Source of the DNA: Eubacterium sp.
Lineage (GTDB): Bacteria; Bacillota; Clostridia; Oscillospirales; Acutalibacteraceae
Length of the DNA: 5,456 nt
Assembly (NCBI GenBank): GCA_024696725.1
Contig: JAILGO010000112.1
Coordinates: forward strand, 1 to 5,456
Direction of reading: 5' to 3'
How positions within the stretch are numbered: the stretch's first letter is position 1; each line of letters starts with the position of its first letter. Below, piece after piece: positions 1 to 5,440 of this stretch. The notes beneath the pieces were generated by a model. That model was not told the origin of the DNA, ran no database searches, and saw only the letters and a list, made by a program, of their open reading frames with translations. Both the position numbers and the translations under genes were made by a program.

Positions 1-14
1 AAGAGAGGTAAACT

Positions 15-377
15 ATGGATATAAACAGAATTGAATGCTGCGAGGAGCAGCACTGCCACAGCGAGCTGCTTAAGGCAGTTAACGAAAAAATGCCCGCAGA
101 GACAGAGCTTTACGATTTATCGGAGCTTTTCAAGGTATTCGGAGACAGCACGAGAATAAGAATACTGTTCGTGCTGTTTGAATGCGAGGTATGCGTATGC
201 GACCTCGCGCAGGCGCTTAACCTTACTCAGTCAGCGGTTTCGCATCAGCTGAAGATTCTTAAGCAGAATAAGCTTGTAAAATCAAGGCGCGAGGGCAAAT
301 CGGTTATTTACTCACTCGCGGACAGTCACGTATATAACATTATCGCTCAGGGACTCGAGCACATAAAGGAGGATTAA
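15..377 (+). CDS. ArsR/SmtB-family metal-sensing transcriptional repressor (CadC/SmtB-like)
   Basis: This 120-residue protein has the usual size of ArsR/SmtB winged-helix repressors, which bind DNA as dimers and release it on binding metal. Visible landmarks are the helix-turn-helix core at about residues 36-88 (FKVFGDSTRIRIL, then recognition helix TQSAVSHQLKIL at 71-83) and a beta wing around KSRREGKSVIYSL (89-101). Two metal sites seem possible. C60 and C62 in the CVCDL motif, with an N-terminal cluster (C8, C9, H13, C14, H15), resemble the soft-metal alpha-3N site of CadC. D103, H105, H116 and E119 match the spacing of the SmtB alpha-5 zinc site exactly. The start is supported by a GAGAGG Shine-Dalgarno at 3-8. 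A terminator overlaps the stop codon, so it is probably the last gene of its transcript, and any cognate exporter would lie upstream, outside the window. The family is confident; the metal (Zn, Cd or Pb) is inference. Confidence 0.93.
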   Translation: MDINRIECCEEQHCHSELLKAVNEKMPAETELYDLSELFKVFGDSTRIRILFVLFECEVCVCDLAQALNLTQSAVSHQLKILKQNKLVKSRREGKSVIYSLADSHVYNIIAQGLEHIKED

Positions 378-408
378 AGCGGAATCATTCCGCTTTTTTT
401 CTTTTTTC
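376..408 (+). terminator. Rho-independent terminator after the ArsR gene
   Basis: A perfect 9-base-pair stem (376-384 AAAGCGGAA with 388-396 TTCCGCTTT) has a 3-base loop and runs into a long T-rich tract (394-407, broken by one C). The stem begins inside the TAA stop codon, so the repressor transcript ends immediately after its coding region. This separates the repressor from the redox operon downstream. Confidence 0.9.
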
Positions 409-410
409 TA

Positions 411-439
411 TTGTAATAATACACAAATTATGATATATT
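411..439 (+). promoter_or_regulatory. Predicted sigma-A type promoter of the redox operon, extended -10
   Basis: A -35-like TTGTAA (411-416, 4/6 to consensus) is followed after exactly 17 bases by TATATT (434-439, 5/6 to TATAAT). TG lies one base upstream of the -10 (431-432), giving an extended -10. Transcription would begin near 446, leaving a leader of about 50 bases before the first gene of the triad. The site lies between a strong terminator and an operon, where a promoter is expected. The region is AT-rich, so chance matches are possible. Confidence 0.6.
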
Positions 440-454
440 AGTTTTATTAATTAT

Positions 455-477
455 GGTAAGCTTTTACAAATCTTACC
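455..477 (+). promoter_or_regulatory. Leader dyad/stem-loop upstream of the redox operon
   Basis: The inverted repeat GGTAAG (455-460) and CTTACC (472-477) is separated by 11 bases. It sits between the predicted transcription start and the GGAGG ribosome binding site at 485-489. It could be an operator for a dimeric repressor or a small RNA hairpin in the leader. No run of T follows, so it is not a terminator. A 6-base arm in AT-rich DNA is only modest evidence. Confidence 0.35.
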
Positions 478-496
478 CGCGTTTGGAGGAATGACA

Positions 497-1930
497 ATGT
501 ATGATGTTGCAATAATCGGCTGCGGTATAGCCGGAGCCTCAATTGCGTACTATCTCACTAAATACAGACTGTCCGTTGCGATAATTGAAAAATGCAACGA
601 CGTATGTATGGGTGCGACAAGAGCTAACAGCGCAATTATTCACGCAGGCTATGACCCGGAGCCGGGCTCGCTCTGTGCGAAATACAACGTTAGAGGCTGC
701 GAGCTTGCTAAGGAAATCTGTAAAAAGCTCGACGTTCCGTGCCAGTGTATCGGCTCGCTTGTAGTCGCTTTCACGGATAAGGAGCTTGAAACGCTCAACG
801 TGCTTTTTGACAGAGGTCTTAAAAACGGCGTACCCGATATGCAGCTCTTTAATCAGGAGGAGCTCCGCAAGGCTGAACCGATGATTTCGGAAAAGGCACT
901 CGGCGCGCTCTATGCGCCTACCGCAGCAATAGTCAACCCGTGGGAATACGGACTTGCAATGACCGAAACCGCTGTAAGAAACAGCGCTAAGCTTATGCTC
1001 AACACAGAGGTTAAGGATATAAACAAGACCGAAAACGGATGGGCTCTTGAAACGAATAACGGCATGGTTGAAGCAAAATACGTCATAAACGCTGCAGGCG
1101 TTTACAGCGACGATATTCATAATATGGTAGCAGAGCCGAGCTTTAAGATTAATCCGATGGCAGGAGAATACTTCCTTCTTGACAAGGTTGAGGGAGAGAG
1201 AGCTAACCACATTATTTTCCAGTGTCCTAACGAGCTCGGTAAGGGAGTTCTCGTTGCTCCTACGGTTCACGGCAACCTTATCGTCGGACCTAATGCAATC
1301 GAGAGCGGAAAGGACGACACGACTACAAAATCGAGCTCGCTCGATTTCATAAGAACTGCTGCTCTGAAATCAATTCCGAGCATTAATTACAGAGAAAACA
1401 TCAGAAACTTCACGGGCGTTCGTCCGAACGCGGACACAAACGATTTCGTTATCGGCTTCGCAGCTGAGCGCTTTATCGACGTAGCGGGCTTTAAGTCGCC
1501 CGGTCTTTCGGCTGCTCCTGCGGTTGCGGAGGACATAGTAAATATGCTTCGCGACGACGGACTTGAAATGATTGAAAACGAAAACGCAATAGACGAGAGA
1601 GAGCATATCCGCTTCCGTCATTTAAGCGAGGAGGATAAAAACAGACTCGTTGCAGAAAATCCGACCTACGGAAGAGTTGTATGCCGCTGCGAGACAATCA
1701 CAGAGGGTGAAATAAGAGCGGCTCTCAAGTCCCCCGTTCAGCCCGTTTCTCTCGACGGAATCAAGCGCCGTTGCGGAACAGGTATGGGCAGATGTCAGGG
1801 CGGCTTCTGCGGACCGAAGGTTCTTGAAATTATTGCAAGAACAAAGAAAATTCCGTTTGAAGACGTACTTCAGGACGCCAACGGAAGCTATATCTTAACC
1901 GGCGAAACGAAAAGCAAAAAGGAGGTCTGA
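497..1930 (+). CDS. FAD-dependent dehydrogenase, GlpA/LhgO type, with C-terminal BFD-like [2Fe-2S] domain
   Basis: This is a cytoplasmic flavoprotein of 477 residues. The DAO-type FAD fold begins at once with YDVAIIGCGIAGAS (GxGxxG at G8, G10, G13) and the ribose-binding acid E31. TRANSAIIHAGYDPEPGSL (41-59) is the substrate-side signature, and residues 318-345 (FVIGFAAERFIDVAGFKSPG onward) are the C-terminal FAD-contact region. A second domain (about 390-460) carries C396-x-C398 and, 34 residues later, C433-x4-C438. This is the BFD-like [2Fe-2S] pattern also found at the C-terminus of E. coli GlpA; C426 is an extra cysteine. Likely substrates are glycerol-3-phosphate or a 2-hydroxyacid such as L-2-hydroxyglutarate; the family covers both and sequence alone does not decide. 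The ATG at 491 directly abuts the GGAGG at 485-489, so the ATG at 497, with 7 bases of spacing, is preferred. It is the first gene of a three-gene operon. Confidence 0.9.
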   Translation: MYDVAIIGCGIAGASIAYYLTKYRLSVAIIEKCNDVCMGATRANSAIIHAGYDPEPGSLCAKYNVRGCELAKEICKKLDVPCQCIGSLVVAFTDKELETLNVLFDRGLKNGVPDMQLFNQEELRKAEPMISEKALGALYAPTAAIVNPWEYGLAMTETAVRNSAKLMLNTEVKDINKTENGWALETNNGMVEAKYVINAAGVYSDDIHNMVAEPSFKINPMAGEYFLLDKVEGERANHIIFQCPNELGKGVLVAPTVHGNLIVGPNAIESGKDDTTTKSSSLDFIRTAALKSIPSINYRENIRNFTGVRPNADTNDFVIGFAAERFIDVAGFKSPGLSAAPAVAEDIVNMLRDDGLEMIENENAIDEREHIRFRHLSEEDKNRLVAENPTYGRVVCRCETITEGEIRAALKSPVQPVSLDGIKRRCGTGMGRCQGGFCGPKVLEIIARTKKIPFEDVLQDANGSYILTGETKSKKEV

Positions 1931-1933
1931 GCC

Positions 1934-3190
1934 ATGATATATGAATTAATCGTAGTAGGCGGAGGACCTGCCGGACTTGCCGCAGCGCTTGCTGCTCACG
2001 AAAAAGGTCTTAAGGATATACTCATTATTGAGCGCGACAAAGAGCTCGGCGGTATTCTTAATCAGTGTATTCATAACGGCTTCGGCCTCCACTATTTCAA
2101 GGAGGAGCTCACGGGTCCCGAATACGCCGGCAGATTTATTGATATGCTTGAAGGCACGGGAATTAAAATCAAGTGCGACACGATGGTTCTCGAGGTTACT
2201 CAGGACAAAAAGGTTCACTGTATTAATCCCGAGGACGGATATCAGGTACTAGAGGCGAAATCCATTGTTCTTGCCATGGGATGCCGCGAGAGAACGAGAG
2301 GCGCTATCTCTATCCCCGGCACAAGACCTGCGGGCGTTCTTACTGCGGGTGCCGCACAGCGCTACGTTAACATTGAGGGTCACATGGTCGGCAAGAAGGT
2401 TATAATTCTCGGCTCGGGCGATATCGGTCTTATTATGGCGAGACGTATGACGCTTGAGGGCGCTGAGGTTCTCGCCTGCGTTGAGGTTATGCCGTATTCG
2501 GGCGGACTTCAGAGAAATATCGTTCAGTGTCTTAACGACTTCAATATTCCGCTTTATCTTTCTCACACAATTATTGATATCCGCGGAAAAGAGAGAGTCG
2601 AGGGCGTTACGATTGCAAAGGTAGGTCCCGACAGGAAGCCTATCAAGGGAACGGAAATCGACTTCGATTGCGACACGGTTCTTCTTTCGGTAGGTCTTAT
2701 ACCCGAAAACGAGCTTACGAGGACTGCAGGCATTGAGGTTGACCCGGCTACAAACGGCGTCGTTGTATGGGAGAATATGGAAACCTCGGCTGAGGGAATC
2801 TTCGCAAGCGGTAACGTCGTACACGTTCACGACCTCGTTGACTACGTTACGGGCGAAAGCCAGAAGGCGGGACGTGCGGCGGCTGAATACGTTAAGCTCG
2901 GCTCACGTTCAAGACAGAACGCTATCTCGGTTAAAGAGGGAGACGGCGTAGGCTTTATCGTTCCGCTTAAGATACACCGTGAGGCTATGGACGCGGAGCT
3001 TTTCTTCAGACCGAGAAGAATATTCGAAACAAGTCGTATCGTCGTAAAGGACGGCGAACACGTTGTAGCTCAGCTTAAAAGAGCGCACATGGCGCCCGGT
3101 GAAATGGAGAGAGTTAAGCTTTCAAGAAGACTTCTCGACGCGATTATGGGCGACGAAATAACAGTAACAGCGGAGGAAATTGAGGAATGA
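1934..3190 (+). CDS. NAD(P)/FAD-dependent oxidoreductase, second subunit of the redox triad
   Basis: This 418-residue protein has the two-dinucleotide-fold layout of pyridine nucleotide oxidoreductases (Pyr_redox_2). The N-terminal FAD site is ELIVVGGGPAGLAA (G9, G11, G14) with E33 closing beta-2. An LAMGCRER element lies at 113-120. The second Rossmann motif is IILGSGDIG (G160, G162, G165), and its beta-2 ends in E184, which favours NAD(H) over NADP(H). The FAD-contact segment near the C-terminus is GIFASGNVVHVHDLVDYVTG (288-307). There is no CxxC redox disulfide; C45 in NQCIHNGFG and C117 stand alone, so it is not a thioredoxin- or lipoamide-reductase type enzyme. Residues 340-418 form an extra C-terminal region. 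The GGAGGT site (1921-1926) overlaps the end of the preceding gene, with only three bases between the genes, implying translational coupling. The likely role is moving electrons between the dehydrogenase subunit and NAD(H); the direction is not known from sequence. Confidence 0.88.
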   Translation: MIYELIVVGGGPAGLAAALAAHEKGLKDILIIERDKELGGILNQCIHNGFGLHYFKEELTGPEYAGRFIDMLEGTGIKIKCDTMVLEVTQDKKVHCINPEDGYQVLEAKSIVLAMGCRERTRGAISIPGTRPAGVLTAGAAQRYVNIEGHMVGKKVIILGSGDIGLIMARRMTLEGAEVLACVEVMPYSGGLQRNIVQCLNDFNIPLYLSHTIIDIRGKERVEGVTIAKVGPDRKPIKGTEIDFDCDTVLLSVGLIPENELTRTAGIEVDPATNGVVVWENMETSAEGIFASGNVVHVHDLVDYVTGESQKAGRAAAEYVKLGSRSRQNAISVKEGDGVGFIVPLKIHREAMDAELFFRPRRIFETSRIVVKDGEHVVAQLKRAHMAPGEMERVKLSRRLLDAIMGDEITVTAEEIEE

Positions 3191-3534
3191 CAGAGTTAAT
3201 TTGTATTACCTGCCCGAGAGGCTGTCACCTTACGGTTGACGAGGAAAACGATTACGCCGTAACGGGTAACGCCTGTCCGCGCGGTGCTGAATACGGCAAA
3301 AACGAGCTTAAGAATCCGGTCAGAGTTATTACATCGACGGTAAAAACGAACAGAAAATCAGAGCCGAGATGTCCCGTTAAGACTAACGGCGCCATTCCGA
3401 AGGGAAAAATGTTCGAGGCTATGGCGCTGCTTGACGATATAATTCTCGAGGTGCCGATTAAAACCGGCGACGTAGTCATTCCCAACCTGTTTGATACGGG
3501 TATTGATTTCGTTGCCTGCAAGAGCATAAAATAA
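3187..3534 (+). CDS. DUF1667 (COG3862) cysteine-motif protein, putative iron-sulfur subunit of the redox triad
   Basis: This 115-residue protein matches my recollection of DUF1667, small proteins with conserved CxxC pairs encoded beside GlpA-like flavoproteins. Its ATG overlaps the previous stop (ATGA), and its ribosome binding site (GGAGG, 3172-3176) lies inside the preceding gene, so translation is coupled. C6-x2-C9-x3-C13 followed by C30 in GNACPRG forms a four-cysteine set. The pattern CITCPRGCHL then GNACPRGAEYG is very close to the N-terminal [4Fe-4S] motif of molybdopterin-dependent oxidoreductases, so a [4Fe-4S] cluster is a reasonable inference. Two more cysteines are C62 (in RCPVKTNGAIPK) and C111. 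The C-terminal half (about 64-107) has no catalytic motif that I recognise. No signal peptide or membrane segment is seen. It probably serves as an electron-transfer or assembly subunit of the complex; its function is not established. Confidence 0.85.
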   Translation: MTELICITCPRGCHLTVDEENDYAVTGNACPRGAEYGKNELKNPVRVITSTVKTNRKSEPRCPVKTNGAIPKGKMFEAMALLDDIILEVPIKTGDVVIPNLFDTGIDFVACKSIK

Positions 3535-3539
3535 TCAGT

Positions 3540-3570
3540 AACGGCACGGTTAATCAACTGTGCCGTTTTT
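3540..3570 (+). terminator. Hairpin terminator after the redox operon
   Basis: A 12-base-pair stem (3540-3551 with 3556-3567, one G-T pair) and a four-base loop AATC are followed by TTTTT (3566-3570). The stem is strong but the T-run is short, so some read-through into the glucosidase gene is possible. It begins five bases after the stop codon of the DUF1667 gene. Confidence 0.82.
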
Positions 3571-3596
3571 CACTGTCTTATAAAGGAGTTGTATTT

Positions 3597-5264
3597 ATGC
3601 AGAAATATGATAACAGCTGGTACAAGGAGCTTGTAGTCTATCAGATTTGGCCGCGCTCCTTCTGTGACGGAAACGGCGACGGAATAGGCGACCTTGAGGG
3701 CGTGCTTTCGAAGCTCGACTACCTTAAGGATTTAGGTATAAACTGTATATGGTTTTCGCCGCTTTACCCCTCCCCTAACGCCGACTACGGCTATGATATT
3801 GCCGACTACAAAAGTATCCACCCCGAATACGGCGACCTTGAGTTATTTAAAAAGGTGCTTGACGGAGCGCACGAAAGAGGAATAAAGGTAATTATGGACC
3901 TCGTAGTTAACCACACTTCCGACGAGCACGAATGGTTTATCAAGTCTCGCGACAAGTCCTCGCCGTATCACGATTACTATTTCTGGCGCAGAGGCAAGGG
4001 CAAGAATCCTCCGAACAACTGGCTTTCCTGCTTCGAGGGAAAAGCGTGGGAATATGACAAAGAGGTCGACGAATGGTATCTTCACGTTTTCGCGACGAAG
4101 CAGCCCGACCTTAACCACGACAACCCGAAGGTACGCGACGAGGTTAAAGACATAATGCGCTTCTGGCTTGAAATGGGGGTCGACGGATTTCGTGAGGACG
4201 TTATTACCTTCATTTCAAAAAAGAACGGACTTCCGAACGGCTTCCCGCTTCCCACAATGACCGGGCTTGAAAACTATATGGACGGACCGCATATTCACGA
4301 ATACCTCAGCGAATACCGTAAGGTTACCGACGAATTCGATTGCTTTACTGTCGGCGAGGCTCCGCTTATGACTCCGAAGAAGGCGCTTAAATATATCGGC
4401 GGCGATAAAAAGGAGCTTGACCTTATGTTCCATTTTCAGCATATTGACGCCGACGCATTTCTTATAGACTACATTCAGCGTCCGTTTAACCTTAAGAGAA
4501 TGAAGGGTGCGTTCAGCAGGTGGCAGGAGCAGTTAAACGGCAGGGCGTGGAATACTCTTTATATCGAAAACCACGACCACCCGAGAATTATATCGCGCTA
4601 CGGAAGCGAAAAGTACAGATGCGAGTCGGGTAAAATGCTCGCTAATATGTATATGCTTCAGCAGGGCACACCGTTTATCTATCAGGGACAGGAAATCGGT
4701 ATGCTCAACACAAGACTTGATTCCATTGACGAATACGCCGACGTTTTCGTTAAGAACAACTACAAGGTATTTACCGAAAAGGTACATCTTAACAAGGATA
4801 AGGCGTGGGAATGGGCGGTTAAGTCAACGCGCGACAACGCGAGAACTCCCGTTCAGTGGAGCGGCGAGAAAAACGCGGGCTTTACCACGGGTACTCCGTG
4901 GCTTCCCGTCAACGTTAACTATCCCGAAATCAACGCTGAAAAGGAAATGAGCAATCCCGATTCAATTCTCAATCACTACAAGGCGCTGATTAAGTTCAAG
5001 AAGGAAAACGAGGTCGCGAAGTGGGGCGACTATACGGAATACTATAAGAGCAGCGACAAGCTTTACGTTTACGCGAGAAGCTATAAAGGAAAACGGCTTC
5101 TCGTAATAAACTCCTTCACCGAGGAAAACGTTGCTTTCGAGGCGCCGAAGGGCTTCAGGCTCGAAGAGGGCAAACCGATACTCTGTAACTACAAAAACCC
5201 TACGGTTCAGGGCAACGGCTTTAAAACGAGACCTTATGAAACGAGAGTATATTATTTTGAATAA
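3597..5264 (+). CDS. GH13 subfamily 31 alpha-glucosidase (oligo-1,6-glucosidase type)
   Basis: This 555-residue enzyme has the normal full length for GH13_31 and no signal peptide, so it acts in the cytoplasm on imported oligosaccharides. The (beta/alpha)8 barrel starts at WYKELVVYQIWPRSF. A calcium-site loop DGNGDGIGD lies at 24-32. Region I is DLVVNHTSDEH (101-111), and QPDLN (169-173) is typical of oligo-1,6-glucosidases. Region II is GVDGFREDV with nucleophile D201, region III is TVGEAP with acid/base E254, and region IV is ENHDHPR with D327. Residues from about 470 form the C-terminal beta domain. V202 directly after the nucleophile is the residue that in Bacillus and yeast isomaltases goes with alpha-1,6 specificity; maltases usually have Ala or Thr. 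Isomaltose-type substrates are therefore favoured, with trehalose-6-phosphate or broad alpha-glucoside hydrolysis as alternatives. AAAGGAG (3582-3588) supports the start. No convincing private promoter is seen. Confidence 0.93.
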   Translation: MQKYDNSWYKELVVYQIWPRSFCDGNGDGIGDLEGVLSKLDYLKDLGINCIWFSPLYPSPNADYGYDIADYKSIHPEYGDLELFKKVLDGAHERGIKVIMDLVVNHTSDEHEWFIKSRDKSSPYHDYYFWRRGKGKNPPNNWLSCFEGKAWEYDKEVDEWYLHVFATKQPDLNHDNPKVRDEVKDIMRFWLEMGVDGFREDVITFISKKNGLPNGFPLPTMTGLENYMDGPHIHEYLSEYRKVTDEFDCFTVGEAPLMTPKKALKYIGGDKKELDLMFHFQHIDADAFLIDYIQRPFNLKRMKGAFSRWQEQLNGRAWNTLYIENHDHPRIISRYGSEKYRCESGKMLANMYMLQQGTPFIYQGQEIGMLNTRLDSIDEYADVFVKNNYKVFTEKVHLNKDKAWEWAVKSTRDNARTPVQWSGEKNAGFTTGTPWLPVNVNYPEINAEKEMSNPDSILNHYKALIKFKKENEVAKWGDYTEYYKSSDKLYVYARSYKGKRLLVINSFTEENVAFEAPKGFRLEEGKPILCNYKNPTVQGNGFKTRPYETRVYYFE

Positions 5265-5357
5265 AAAAAACGCAGGAGGTTATTCTGAACTGCCCCAGAT
5301 TGTGCAGACAGCACAAAAACAGCAACCTACAGCAGAATATTAAATTTTAAGCAACGT
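5265..5357. other. Short intergenic stretch with an orphan AGGAGGT site
   Basis: These 93 bases follow the glucosidase stop codon. They contain a perfect Shine-Dalgarno-like AGGAGGT (5274-5280) but no ATG or GTG at a useful distance behind it. The only frame it could serve begins with CTG at 5285 and encodes 21 residues (beginning LNCPRLCRQHKN) up to TAA at 5348-5350. This may be a decayed gene start or a chance match; I cannot support a gene. Confidence 0.4.
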
Positions 5358-5395
5358 ACTGACATCTTTGTTCCAAGGGTGTCAGTTTTTTTTTT
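5358..5395 (+). terminator. Strong Rho-independent terminator
   Basis: A 12-base-pair stem (5358-5369 ACTGACATCTTT with 5375-5386 AAGGGTGTCAGT, two G-T pairs) closes a five-base loop and is followed by ten consecutive T (5386-5395). It lies 93 bases after the glucosidase stop codon and is the first convincing terminator for that gene, giving the transcript a 3' untranslated region of about 130 bases. Confidence 0.9.
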
Positions 5396-5440
5396 GTTTG
5401 GATACGGATGTTGTTGTAAAAATGGATATATTCAGCTATG

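Noticed and set aside
426..455. Direct repeat AATTATG at 426-432 and 449-455
   Set aside because: Seven-base AT-rich repeats are expected by chance in such a region, and one copy overlaps the predicted -10 region.
491..496. Upstream ATG at 491 as the start of the dehydrogenase
   Set aside because: It directly abuts the GGAGG site with almost no spacing. The ATG two codons later has ideal spacing, and the FAD motif begins right after it. The difference is two residues and cannot be fully settled from sequence.
539..1270. Long open frame on the minus strand (243 codons) inside the dehydrogenase gene
   Set aside because: It lies wholly opposite a gene with clear FAD motifs, its translation shows no recognisable domain, and it arises from the codon bias of the + strand gene.
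2249..2830. Minus-strand open frame of 193 codons opposite the second flavoprotein
   Set aside because: It is fully contained in a confidently identified gene on the other strand, with no family motif in its translation.
3503..3532. TTGATT-18-TAAAAT as a promoter for the glucosidase gene
   Set aside because: It would start transcription just before the terminator hairpin at 3540-3570, making the new transcript begin with a terminator. It lies within the end of the DUF1667 gene and the match is modest.
3579..3584. TATAAA as a -10 element for the glucosidase gene
   Set aside because: It overlaps the ribosome binding site AAAGGAG, so a transcript starting from it would lack that site, and no -35 is evident.
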